Source: Oreochromis niloticus (Eukaryota > Chordata > Actinopteri > Cichliformes > Cichlidae). From it: a DNA stretch of 64,000 bases. The translations under genes and the position numbers were made by a program. The stretch covers positions 33,958,374 to 34,022,373 of the forward strand of contig NC_031984.2 in assembly GCF_001858045.2 (NCBI RefSeq). Direction: 5' to 3'. This document shows positions 45,157 through 55,152 of the stretch, piece after piece; the first letter of the stretch is position 1; each line of letters begins with the position of its first letter. The notes under the pieces are model-generated. The model did no database searches, was not told the origin of the DNA, and was given only the letters and a program-made list of their open reading frames with translations.

Positions 45157-48100
45157 CAGAGCAGCCGGCTGTGGTGAGTGAAAGGGACACTTTTCCTGCT
45201 GCGTCAGATTCAGTGACTGTGTTTTCTGGCGCTATTTTTTGTGTGCCTTCTGACGCTAACAATGATTTTTCTGTCTCACCCATGGCCATTGCGCTTCAGA
45301 CTTCCTTTTCTGAGCCTACGTTCAGAGTTAATGACTGTGTTCACACTGTTTCTGAGCCTGGAGTTACTGAGTTTAGCATTATGAGTTTAGAGAATGAAAA
45401 TGTTTGGGACTCTTTTTCATCTGCACTGGTCAATTCAGGGGAAGCTGTAGACCTCACTGAAACAGAGCTTCCTGACCATATTCCCCCATCCACACCTTCA
45501 CCACAATTCAATGTGGGGTCTGTAACACAGTTAGCAGTACAGTTAGCAGTTCAGTCAGCAGGCCAGCTGCCCTCAGTTCAGTCAGCAGGCCAGCTGCCCT
45601 CAGTTCAGTCAGCAGGCCAGCTGCCCTCAGTTCAGTCAGCAGGCCAGCTGCCCTCAGTTCAGTCAGCAGGCCAGCTGCCCTCAGTTCAGTCAGCAGGCCA
45701 GCTGCCCTCAGTTCTGTTGGCCTCTCCACCACCTATTACGCCTTCACTACAGTCGTCTCCGCTACCTGTAGGTCAGTCTGTAGTCGCTCCGCTGCCTATA
45801 GCTCAGCTGCCACTTGTTCATCTGTCTGCTCACTCACTCATTCAGTCACCATCCTCACCGTCTCGTTACGAGCAGGGAACACACTTCACCACGACATCTG
45901 CTGGTTCTCTTAAGCTGGTCACCTCAGAGACAGTTGCTCCCTCTAGGGCCTCCCCAGAGGCTGGGTGTCACTCACCAGCTGACTCTGGACCCCTAGAGGT
46001 CAAGACGCCAGCGCCAGCAGTTTCACTGGGGAACTCACCAGAGCAGTCTCGGCTCTCAGCGCCCCCTGAGAGCTCAAGTGATTTCACCCGTCCGCCTCCG
46101 TCCTCTGCTGAGTGTATTGGGGAACACTTTCAGCCCTCTGAGGACTGCATCCCACTGTTGCTGCCTGAGTCTAGCCACTGTGCTGCTCAGTTCCAGCCAG
46201 TGTCCACACCGGCAGAGGTCTGCGTACCTGCTGCCTCAGTGTCTGTTTCCGCTGGAGGGCCCGAGTCGCTCGTCCAGCCTCAAGTTTCGTTAGCTGGGGG
46301 TTTGGGAGAACCCAGCCAGCATCCTGCCTCGTCGGCTGGAGGGCCTGAGGAGCCCGTCCAGCCTCAAGTTTCGTCTGCTGGGGGTTCGGGAGAGCCCAGC
46401 CAGCTTCAAGTTTCGTCTGCTGGGGGTTCGGGAGAGCCCAGCCAGCTTCAAGTTTCGTCTGCTGGGGGTTCGGGAGAGCCCAGCCAGCTTCAAGTTCCGT
46501 CTGCTGGGGGTTCAGGTGAACCCAGACAGCATCCTGCCTCGTCAGCTGGGGGTTCGGAGGAGCCCAGCCAGCTTCAAGTGTCGTCAGCTGGGGGTTCGGG
46601 AGAGCCCAGCCAGCTTCAAGTTCCGTCTGCTGGGGGTTCAGGTGAACCCAGACAGCATCCTGCCTCGTCGGCTGGGGGTTCGGAGGAACCCAGCCAGCAT
46701 CAAGTGTCGTCTGCTGGGGGTTCAGGTGAACCCAGCCAGCCTCAAGTGTCGTCAGCTGGAGGGCCCGAGGAGCCCGTCCAGCCTTATGCCACGTCTGCTG
46801 GAGGGTCCGAGGGGCCCGTTCAGCCTCCTGTCTCCGCTGGAGGGTCCGAGGGGCCCGTTCAGCCTCCTGTGTCGTCTGCTGGAGGGTCCGAGGGGCCCGT
46901 TCAGCCTCCTGTGTCGTCTGCTGGAGGGTCCGAGGGGCCCGTCCAGCCTCCTGTGTCGTCAGCTGGTGGGTCCGAGGAGCCCGTCCAGCACCACACCTCG
47001 TTAGCTGAGGGTCCTGGAGGACCCAGACAGCACATCCTCTCGTCTGCTGGCGGTCCGGGGAGGGCTGTTCAGCCATCACCGGCTAAATCATCCCCCGCGA
47101 CATCTACATCTCCGCCTGCAGCATCATCATCTCCGCCTGCAGCCGCAGCATCATCATCTCCGCCTGCAGCCGCAGCATCATCATCTCCGCCTGCAGCCGC
47201 AGCTTCATCATCTCCGCCTGCAGCCGCAGCTTCATCATCTCCGCCTGCAGCCGCAGCTTCATCATCTCCGCCTGCAGCCGCAGCTTCATCCGCAGCCGCA
47301 GCTTCATCCACGCCTGCAGCCGTCCCGCTGCCGTCAGGTTCCGCAGCCGTCCCGCTGCCGTCAGGTTCCGCAGCCGTCCCGCTGCCGTCAGGTTCCGCAG
47401 CCGTCCCGCTGCCGTCAGGTCCGGCCCCCGTGTCTTCATCCACGCCTGCAGCATCATCGCCTGCAGCCGTCTCGCTGCCGTCAGGTTCCGCAGCCGTCTC
47501 GCTGCCGTCAGGTTCCGCAGCCGTCTCGCTGCCGTCAGGTTCCGCAGCCGTCTCGCTGCCGTCAGGTTCCGCAGCCGCTCCGCCGTCGCCTGGTCCTGCC
47601 TCGTCGGCTTCGTCCACGCCTTCGTCCTCGCCAGGTCCGGCTTCGTCCACGCCTTCGTCCACGCCTGGCCCGGCTTCGTCCACGCCTTCGTCCACGCCTG
47701 GCCCGGCTTCGTCCACGCCTTCGTCCTCGCCAGGTCCGGCTTCGTCTGGTCCTGACTTGTCCACGTCTGGCCCTGCCTCGTCTGGTCCTGCGGTTGCTAC
47801 ACCGTCATGGGACCCAGCTCGTCCTGTTCCGCCTCCCCTCTGCCGGCCGTTTTCCAGGCCTCTAAGTTGGCGTCATGGCCGTCGAGGTCGGCCTCCGGAG
47901 GGAGATCGTCGCCGCTGCTGGCATTGCAGCCGACCTCCGGATCTGCTCAGTGGCCGCCGTTGCCGTGTGCACGGTCGGCCTCCGGAACTGTTTGCCCGTG
48001 GCCGCCACTGCCTTCCAAGTGGCCGGCCTCCTGAAGGGTTTGCCTGCACCGCCGCCATTGCCGTGTGCACGGTCGGCCCCCGGAACTGTTTTCCCGTCGC

Positions 48101-48350
48101 CGCCATTGCCGTCCGCACGGCCGGCCCCCTGACCTGTTTTGGCTCCTGTGTGGCCGACCCCCGGGTCGACCTCCTGAACTGTTTATGGACTCTTGTTGAG
48201 CTTTGGTTTTTGTATTTTCCTGTGCTTTGGGACTGTTTTCTTGTGTTTTTGAACTGTCTTGCTCCTTGTTTTTTGTTTGGTTTCTTTCCCTCCGTCCTTG
48301 ACCCCCTCCACCCGCCCTGGTCTGGTGCTTTGTTGTGGTTTTTCGTTTAG
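45045..48350 (+). CDS. LTR-element ORF2, about 1,100-residue Pro/Ser/Ala-rich tandem-repeat protein
   Basis: The frame is open from 44991 to 48350 with no ATG at its start (45045 is GTG), so it is likely reached from ORF1. Near the N-terminus is a basic patch PRRKRRSRRRRG. Blocks follow in order: about six QSAGQLPSV units (27 bp, 45546-45716); unique Ser/Pro-rich sequence; about 14-residue units SSAGGSGEPSQLQV changing to SSAGGSEGPVQPPV (42 bp, 46250-47000); SSSPPAAAA units (27 bp, 47107-47300); AAVPLPSGS/AAVSLPSGS units (27 bp, 47320-47575); and SSTPSSTPGPA units (33 bp, 47607-47760). An Arg/Cys-rich diverged repeat (GRPPEL..., 47870-48130) and a hydrophobic aromatic tail follow. No enzyme motif was seen. 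It may be a spacer kept open by repeat expansion, or a real disordered Gag-like protein. Unlike the AT-richer flanks, it is GC-rich. Confidence 0.55.
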   Translation: MPSVPPDEELPGPSEPSPRRKRRSRRRRGTPQPEFRMTEQPAVVSERDTFPAASDSVTVFSGAIFCVPSDANNDFSVSPMAIALQTSFSEPTFRVNDCVHTVSEPGVTEFSIMSLENENVWDSFSSALVNSGEAVDLTETELPDHIPPSTPSPQFNVGSVTQLAVQLAVQSAGQLPSVQSAGQLPSVQSAGQLPSVQSAGQLPSVQSAGQLPSVQSAGQLPSVLLASPPPITPSLQSSPLPVGQSVVAPLPIAQLPLVHLSAHSLIQSPSSPSRYEQGTHFTTTSAGSLKLVTSETVAPSRASPEAGCHSPADSGPLEVKTPAPAVSLGNSPEQSRLSAPPESSSDFTRPPPSSAECIGEHFQPSEDCIPLLLPESSHCAAQFQPVSTPAEVCVPAASVSVSAGGPESLVQPQVSLAGGLGEPSQHPASSAGGPEEPVQPQVSSAGGSGEPSQLQVSSAGGSGEPSQLQVSSAGGSGEPSQLQVPSAGGSGEPRQHPASSAGGSEEPSQLQVSSAGGSGEPSQLQVPSAGGSGEPRQHPASSAGGSEEPSQHQVSSAGGSGEPSQPQVSSAGGPEEPVQPYATSAGGSEGPVQPPVSAGGSEGPVQPPVSSAGGSEGPVQPPVSSAGGSEGPVQPPVSSAGGSEEPVQHHTSLAEGPGGPRQHILSSAGGPGRAVQPSPAKSSPATSTSPPAASSSPPAAAASSSPPAAAASSSPPAAAASSSPPAAAASSSPPAAAASSSPPAAAASSAAAASSTPAAVPLPSGSAAVPLPSGSAAVPLPSGSAAVPLPSGPAPVSSSTPAASSPAAVSLPSGSAAVSLPSGSAAVSLPSGSAAVSLPSGSAAAPPSPGPASSASSTPSSSPGPASSTPSSTPGPASSTPSSTPGPASSTPSSSPGPASSGPDLSTSGPASSGPAVATPSWDPARPVPPPLCRPFSRPLSWRHGRRGRPPEGDRRRCWHCSRPPDLLSGRRCRVHGRPPELFARGRHCLPSGRPPEGFACTAAIAVCTVGPRNCFPVAAIAVRTAGPLTCFGSCVADPRVDLLNCLWTLVELWFLYFPVLWDCFLVFLNCLAPCFLFGFFPSVLDPLHPPWSGALLWFFV
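45546..45716 (+). repeat. 27-bp tandem repeat in LTR-element ORF2
   Basis: Six near-identical units, each encoding QSAGQLPSV, contain CAGTCAGCAGGCCAGCTGCC. The period keeps the frame. Confidence 0.93.
46250..47000 (+). repeat. 42-bp tandem repeat in LTR-element ORF2
   Basis: About 17 units of mostly 42 bp encode (S)SAGGxxEPxQxxV. They drift from GSGEPSQLQV to GSEGPVQPPV along the array, which suggests successive local duplications. One unit is shortened at about 46830. Confidence 0.88.
47107..47575 (+). repeat. Two adjacent 27-bp tandem arrays in LTR-element ORF2
   Basis: 47107-47300 repeats TCATCATCTCCGCCTGCAGC (SSSPPAAAA). 47320-47575 repeats GCAGCCGTCCCGCTGCCGTC (AAVPLPSGS), with a later CTCGCTG variant. 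Both have the same 27-bp period but unrelated sequence. Confidence 0.9.
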
Positions 48351-48383
48351 GGCTGTCGGGAGCCAGCCCTTAGAGGGGGGTAC

Positions 48384-49050
48384 TGTCACGGTTCTGGGTC
48401 CGTTGGACCCAGTATTTTGAGTTTATTATGCTTTGGTTTATTTTGCATCTGGGATTGTTTTATTGTTCTCTTGTTGTGGTGATGATTATGATGTCTATTA
48501 GTTTCATGTTTCTGTTTATTTGTGTTTAAGGAATGGTTCTTAGTTGTATCTCACGTTTAGTTTAGTTCAGGTTCCATGTGTCATTTTCCATGTGTCTCTC
48601 AGTGTCGGGTCTGCGTCTTTGTGTAGTGTTCTTGTTTCCTGTTTTATTGTGAAGGTCTGCGTCTCATGTGAGTGTGTTCAGTTTTACCTCTGTCTCGTCT
48701 TGTTAATTACTCCCAGCTGTGTCCACCACCTGTGTGTAATCTCCCTGTGTTTCTCTGTGTGTATTTAAGTCACGTCTTTAGTCATTGTTGTTGCTGGTCC
48801 GTCTGCGTATCCACCCTGTTTCATTCTGTGTGTTTCCCTGCCGTCTTCCATCATTCCGTCTCCTGCTATTCGTGTTCAGGTTTGTGCTCTTGTTCAGGCT
48901 CCGTAGTTTAGTTTACCCAGTATAGTTCAGTTCTCCGTTTGCTGTTTGTCCATTTCCTTTGTGTTTAATAAACCACCCTCTCACCGGTACAAGTGCCTGC
49001 GTTTGGATCCTCCTTTAATTTCCACACGGCCCCTCTCACTCGCCGTGACA
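48384..49050 (+). repeat. 3' LTR
   Basis: It lies at a constant offset of 4,280 bp from the 5' LTR, and I saw no difference along its length. It is preceded by TAGAGGGGGG and TAC and followed by the duplicated GCCCC. Confidence 0.93.
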
Positions 49051-49189
49051 GCCCCAGGGACAGTGCAGAGTGTACACTATGAACATTTCTGTCTAAAAAG
49101 ACACTGTTAGTATGTTTGATCAATAGTGTGCTGCGTACATGCTTTCCCCCTGGTGAATGTGAGGAAGAGTTGCTTACCTGCACCTCCAG

Positions 49190-49600
49190 ATTGTTATTTA
49201 TGCTGATGACTCAAGAACCAGTTGCATCAGGATGTGTCCTCACTGGAGTCTTTGGGTTAGCTGTTCCACATCTAGGGATACTTCTTGTTGGGGGGATCTC
49301 ATGTGAGAGTTTGCCCAAGTACTTAAGGACTTGAAGAAGCGTATCACTGCATCCATCAGACTCTCTTATGGGGATCCTTTGGGAGTGCTTAGTGAGGGCT
49401 TGGTTCACATTGCCAGCAATGAGTTAGATTTGTTGCCACTGAGCCAGCCTAGTGTCTGTGATTTATCATATGAATACAAGTTCTTGGCTTAGCTAACAGA
49501 ATATCCAGTTCTGGGTATTGGGCTTGCGTTTAGTAGATGATGTGGTCCTGTTGGCTTCACTGGGCAGCGAACCTCAGGTTCCATAGGGGCAGAGTCACTA
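49190..49600 (+). pseudogene. Possible LINE reverse transcriptase relic
   Basis: 49530-49560 reads LVDDVVLLAS, like the FADDVVLLAS palm motif of another LINE class. The surroundings have stops and no clear extension, so this is a weak call. Confidence 0.35.
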
Positions 49601-49639
49601 CTACATTTCAAACTAGGGTTCATCGCTAGGAAAGACTGG

Positions 49640-50339
49640 ATTGCCTGCCTCAAGTGGATGTGTTTTAAGTGTCTTGTGGCCTTGAGGAAAAAGTGGGCTG
49701 TGAGGTTGATGGATGTTGCAACATCTCCAGTGATGTGGTATCATGTATGTATCATGGTCAGTACACATAAACAAAACAGTGAAGAAGGCGCAGCAGCGCC
49801 TCTTCTTTCTCAGGAGACTGAAAAGATTTGGCATGAGCCCCCGCATCCTCAGGACCTTCTATCGCTGTGCCATTGAGAGCATCCTCACTGGATGCATCAC
49901 CACCTGGAATGGCAACAGCACCGCTTACAACCGCAAAGCTCTCCAGAGAGTGGTGCGGTGCTCTGAACGGATAATTGGAGGTGAGCTTCCCTCCCTCCAG
50001 GACATCTACAGGAAGCGGTGCCTGAGGAAAGCAGGGAGGATCATCAAGGACTCCAGTCACCCCAGCCATAAACTCTTCAGACTACTTCCATCAGGAAGGA
50101 GGTTCTGCAGCATCCGGTCCTGTACCAGCAGACTGAGAGACAGCTTTTTCCACCAGGCCATCAGACTGCTGAACACGTCATAGACACCTCACCTTCACTA
50201 CTGGAACTTCAACATTATGCACTCCACACTGTACATTAATGCCACTGTTTTGCACATACCAACCTCTGTACATTTTATATATCTTATTTTATTGTTTACT
50301 CTATTTCATTTGTAAAATATGTATATACACACTCACTCA

Positions 50340-50410
<71 letters not shown>

Positions 50411-50640
50411 AGAAAAACATATTTAGTATACACATCCAATAATGCATATACTCTTATTGTACATATATTTATTACTTTCAGATTTAGCCATTCTTATATT
50501 TTTGCTTGTTTTACGTTATTGTATTTTTGCACAACTCTGTTGCTTGAGAAGCTCGCACACAAGAATTTCACTCGCATGTACTGTACCAGTGTACCTGCAC
50601 ATGTGACATGACAATAAAAGTGATTTGATTTGATTTGATG
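49640..50640 (+). pseudogene. LINE 3' part: RT C-terminus, CA microsatellite and 3' tail
   Basis: 49755-50181 encodes KTVKKAQQRLFFLRRLKRFG, TTWNGNSTAYNRKALQRVVR, GELPSLQDIYRKRCLRKAGR and SHKLFRLLPSGRRF, then ends NTS and a stop. This is the C-terminus of a teleost Jockey/CR1-superfamily LINE polyprotein and is intact over this stretch. The 3' UTR follows, with a (CA)n run at 50340-50408 and the terminus GACATGACAATAAAAGTGAT plus GATTT tandem units (50622-50640). The copy is 5'-truncated, which is usual for target-primed insertion. Confidence 0.8.
50340..50408. repeat. (CA)n microsatellite in LINE 3' UTR
   Basis: About 34 CA units, preceded by CACTCACTCA. Confidence 0.95.
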
Positions 50641-51215
50641 TAGAGTGCAGATGTGGACCCAGATACAGACTGGTTTGCAGAGTTAAAAAAACAAAAACAC
50701 AAACCTTTATTTAGATAAATGGAAAGTCCGACAAACTCAAACCAGAAGACACAGACAGGAAGAACCACAGCGAACAAACAGCGCGACCCAACAAAGGACG
50801 GAGACAAACCGAGACCTAACACACACGAATGAGGCAATCAGGGGAATTGGACATGATACAGTTGTAACTAATGAAATGAAACATGGAAATAAACTGAATA
50901 CAAAGCACAGGAACACGTGACTATCAAAATAATATGGAAGGTAATAAACAAGCAACAATAACAGAGAGATGGAGACTTAATTAAAAACAGGGAAGGCAGG
51001 AAAAACAAAAATAACAACAAACTACAACCATGAACATAACCAGATTACAAACTGACAGGGTGACTATAAACAACAAATGTAACCTACAAAACAGATAAAA
51101 CCAAAGTTTTAATACCTGAAAAGGAAACTTAAGAAACAAGCTATGTAATAATACACAAACTGGAAGGATCAGAAAAGAGAATCAGTAACACAGGGTAACA
51201 GACCCAGGACCATTA
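50641..51215 (-). repeat. Possible decayed solo LTR
   Basis: On the minus strand it begins GGTCCTGGGTCTGTTACCCT. Near the other end it has AAATAAAGG and then CTGTATCTGGGTCCACATCT, the same order of landmarks as the LTR at 44104 (start CTGGGTCC; AATAAA, then GCGTTTGGATCC near the end). Overall identity is low and no internal region is seen. A related, older LTR is the likely reading. Confidence 0.4.
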
Positions 51216-51439
51216 ATATTAATTTAGATAAATATATTCATATATTAAACTGGACTGCATGGTCTCTGCTCTTTTTCCCTCCGCGATCTACTTCCGTGGC
51301 CCAACTGCTGGTTATGCAACAAATATGCAGAAAACTAAGAAATGACAAAGGATGCAGATACTTTTTGATGGCGCTATAACCGTGAGGAGTGAAAGAGTGG
51401 AACAGAAACCGAATTGCTCGATTCATTGTGGGAAGTTCC

Positions 51440-51605
51440 CCCAACAGCCTCAGACTCTAATAACATAACCAAGAGATGGTTCAGAGTCTATGAGGTGTAT
51501 GCTGTATCAAAAAGGACAGCTTTAAGCCTAATCCTTAAATTAGAGACATGTCTGCCTCCACAATCCAAACTGGAAGCTGGTTCCACAGGAGAAGATCCTC
51601 ACAGC
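51440..51605 (-). repeat. LINE family A fragment
   Basis: It shares AAGCCTAATC and TCCAAACTGGAAGCTGGTTC with 20260-20405 in the same order and orientation. It has no tail. Confidence 0.5.
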
Positions 51606-54479
51606 TGAATTCTCTCTTATTGCAATTGATTTTTCACATGCATCTCTCAGTCCTCCATAGCTCGTCTCCATAGCTCGTCTCCAGCTGATGCAGGACACAG
51701 CAGCAAGGCTGCTAATGGAATGACTGGAGGATTTTATGGGTTAGGCTTTCTTTAATCTTCTCCCCTTTATTTTTGGCCATAGTTTGCAACAATGCATGCA
51801 TGCATGTGTGCATGTTGGAACCAGTGTCTGTTGTTATAGCTGATTGTGTGTCTGTATGTTTTAAAATGTACACTAACATGTTTTTTTTCTTACCCCATTA
51901 TTTGAAACCTGGTTCCATATTACTCGAACATTCACTGTAACATTATATCCACTGTACCACAGATCTGCTCCATCTCACCACTGGTCGTCCAGACTCTCTT
52001 TTCTCTGGAGGAAACCTTTGCAATTGGTTATGGCTACGTTCCAAACACATGGACATGGAATTGCAGCCATGCCCGTGTGAGGAAAAGCTGCTGTCGTTCT
52101 TTGGGGTTTTCTGGAGTAGTCCTGGGAGGAAAGATTTTAAGCATTAGCTCTAAGCACTGTCTCAGCTCTGTCAAAAATAACCTACTGCAGAGCATGCTAG
52201 TGTATAGCACAAGTTACCATGGTGATGTACCCTGATAAGAAGCGACCCACTGTTGTGACACTGAAGGTCTAAATTTGAACTTACCTCACTAACCACATAT
52301 GAGTAAATGATAATCACAGATGAGCTCGCTGGATGTTTGGGGGCGGGGGGGGGGGGGGGGCAGGAGGACAAGCACTGCTTGGTAAGAACATGAATCATTG
52401 AAAATGAGGGTTGGCACACACTCTGCACTGTCTAACAGCTTTGGCCTTGATAGAATGAGAAGCCTAAAGGAAACACACGCTTTGTATCTCACTTGAAACT
52501 GTGGGAGAGAGAAGACAAAATCCACACACAGCCAGTAAACACAGTGTGCCAGTATAGGTGCCACAGCTGTATGCTGGCTGAGAGGATGGTGTCATGCTGC
52601 CACGACAGGGCTGGAGCCCAGACCTGTGCCTCCAACACCTCAGGGACCACTGGCTGCACACTGTATAAAGGTTATTTAAAAACTTTACACGTAATCAGTA
52701 ATCAGTCACTGTTGGGGCTGTGTGTAACACATACAGTCAAAGAGCACAGATTGTACTACTGTTCAGTCATAAATCTCATGTTCTGTCTTGCTGCAGACAG
52801 CGCACTGATAGTCAGAACCACAAACTCTTTGGGGTTCATATAACTGAGTAGTTACTCTGCAGTTCTACAAATACTGAGAACTACTGTGATTTAAATATGT
52901 TCTTTTATTGTTACAGGTGGGATAAAGATACTTTTCTATTAGTATGATTAGTAACTAATTAATGAATAAATAAATTCAGTCCTATAGAGTTTTTGGTGAC
53001 TAAATGATAAAATGCTGCAGTAGAAATATTTAATCATGTTTCGACATTCACAAATGCAAACTCAAGAGTTGCCCGTCAGACTTGTTTGTGGTCAGCAGTG
53101 GGAGATCCTTGACCCCCGATCCTGCCATAACGTTGCAGTTACAACACTGTGTGGCTAGGGGACGCCACAGGAACAGCAAACTCGTACTGGAGTTGAACTT
53201 CGACTCGGACCCCCTGAGGTTGAGCTTGTATGTTTGAATCAGCCATTTATTTTTCTCCTCTTCACTTGTTATAGCAAAGTTCAGAGAAAACAAAGCCTCT
53301 GTCTATTTATATGAGTGGTATTCACAGATCTGATATATTAGGCGACCTGGTACTTAAAGCAAATAAGAGAGAAGGTTTAAAGGTAGCGAACAATTATGAT
53401 GCTGAGAGCGCAGGTGCATGTTCAAATGTCCACTAACAACTTATTATAGCTGGTCTGTGGAAAAAAACAAGACTCTAGCCATTTCATTAGCAGGATGGTT
53501 TCTCAAGGTCGCCAACACATGAAACTTGTTTACTCGGCGCCTCTTGCCAAACAGTTTTAACACATTCAGGCAGAAGGGAAAATAAATAAACCGCAGTCAG
53601 TCGTGCAATTTGCGTTTCCTCTTCCAAAGCTAAATTTGTCTTGTCTCGCAAAACACCACCCATCCTCTTTCGACTTTTTCTCTCTGTCTTGACAGCAGCC
53701 GTGAACCGAGTGATTCACATAGACACCCAGCTCTTCTGCTAGCTTCGGGGTACATGGGAAATGTGGTAAATACGAGCACTCCTAGTTTGCGTGAAAATTC
53801 CGTTCCCGTCGGGGTTTCGTCGATGGATTACTGCACCGCTGCTGTAAACAAACTGCATGTTGAGTTGAAATGCAGACAAAAGTTGCGGAGAAATGGGTCA
53901 CCAATGTGTAAACTGTGTGCTCCAGATGTTTACCCACATTATAATATAGCAGCAGTAATAGGGTATCGTTCATTGGTTTTTAAATAACTTAATGATAATA
54001 ATTTTTAAAATGCAAACATTTTATTAGCAGTATAAAATCATTCAAATAAAGGTGTATAGTAATAATAAAGGAACAGAGTACAAAATAACAAAGTAAATGT
54101 AATAATATTGTACTTTTTCTCTCCTCCGCTGCCTATTGTGTTGTACGTTTCATTGTTTTTCTTTATGCTACCTGTTCTGACCTGTCTCCCCGATGTGACG
54201 TTTGTGTAATGTGTGTATGGTCGGAAGAGGTCCTGTTTCGCTGCAGGTAACTGCAAGTGACAAATAAAGCTTCTTCATCAAAAGAAGAGTCTCTCCTTTA
54301 AGAGCCAACCATGCAGTCAATTATATATTAGAATGAAAGGCTAAAGCATCGTATAGACACAGCTTGGGGTGCCACGTGGTAAAAAAACCCACATTTCCCA
54401 TCTACGCCTTGGAAAAAGTAGCAAAAAGTCTAAATTCTCCTTTTCTTCCACGGCCTGAATGCGTCGTTGTCTTTGCTTT
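51606..54479. other. Intergenic interval upstream of ski
   Basis: There is no supported gene. A G16 run lies at 52345-52360. Conserved ski enhancers may lie here but cannot be called from one sequence. Confidence 0.45.
52345..52360 (+). repeat. G16 homopolymer
   Basis: Preceded by TTTGGGGGC; with the nearby G runs (GGGGGC, then G16, CAGGAGG) it could form a G-quadruplex on the plus strand. Confidence 0.9.
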
Positions 54480-55152
54480 GCTCAGTTCGTTTCTTTTTCT
54501 TCGCTGTTCTCTTTTCTGTGTGCACGTGCGCGCGTGTACGTGCGGGGGGTGGCGGCTTGTTCCTGGAAGAGCCCGGCCTGCCTGCAGAGTCACTCACATT
54601 CCTGGCCGGGATTCAATGACTGAGCCAGACACAAACGCAAAGGGAGGGGGCGTGTGAGTGAGCGCGCGACAGAGAGACCTAGACCGAGCGCGAGGGAGAG
54701 AGAGAGAGAGACACGCGCACTCAGACAGGGGGAGAGAGAGCTCTCGCGAGCGGGCTGGCTCTTCAGACTTCTCTCCGCGCAGTCAGAGTGAACTGCGGGG
54801 GCAGACGGGGTGGATGTTTCGTCCTCGACAGCGGAAAGAACCTCAAATAAGGATTTTTACATTTCGTTTTCACGCCTGACAAACGGAACTTTTCGCCTCG
54901 GTGGAGTTTGGAAGCCGTTTTTTCAAATATGGACAGTCGGCGCACTGTTACAGGGAGCGACTGGTCGGTGTTGACTCACACACGGGAATAAAACCGCAGC
55001 TGGGACTTTTTTCCTGGATGGTTGATGAGGCGTTTCGCACATCTGATCAGCTTTGGGACACGGTGGATTTACCAGGTTGAAGGACGCCTAGCTGGTTGTG
55101 ATTCCCGGTCGACCGTAGGAAGGATTTACGCATCTAAAGTTGCAGGAAAAGC
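54480..55152 (+). promoter_or_regulatory. ski: ski promoter and 5' UTR, CpG-rich
   Basis: A sharp rise in GC and CpG begins near 54520 (ACGTGCGCGCGTGTACGTGCG), with a GA-rich stretch at 54680-54750 and CTCTCGCGAGCG near 54740, which contains a TCTCGCGAGA-like initiator element. No TATA box is clear. This is a CpG-island promoter running into the 5' UTR of ski exon 1; the start site is probably within 54650-54780, by inference. Confidence 0.6.

Larger units (their letters stand above)
44104..49050 (+). mobile_element. Intact LTR retroelement lacking pol (non-autonomous)
   Basis: Two 667-bp direct repeats (44104-44770 and 48384-49050) begin TGTCACGG and end CCGTGACA (5'-TG...CA-3'). Read line by line they look identical. 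The 5-bp flank GCCCC occurs on both sides (44099-44103 and 49051-49055), a target duplication. A purine tract TAGAGGGGGG (48371-48380) lies just before the right LTR. The interior is 3,613 bp and holds a 122-codon ORF and an about 1,100-codon low-complexity ORF, with no RT, RNase H, integrase or protease motif in any frame I inspected. LTR ends and duplication length fit Ty3/Gypsy-type integration; mobilisation would need enzymes from a partner element. It is a young insertion between faap20 and ski. Confidence 0.93.

Noticed and set aside
46171..47764. Minus-strand frames of 302 and 231 codons inside the LTR element
   Set aside because: They mirror the tandem repeats of the plus-strand ORF2, whose multiple-of-three periods keep antisense frames open; the LTR polarity (TATA-like box, polyA signal, purine tract) sets the plus strand as sense.
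49116..49334. 72-codon frame after the right LTR
   Set aside because: No motif and no start or splice context; lies in probable decayed LINE sequence.
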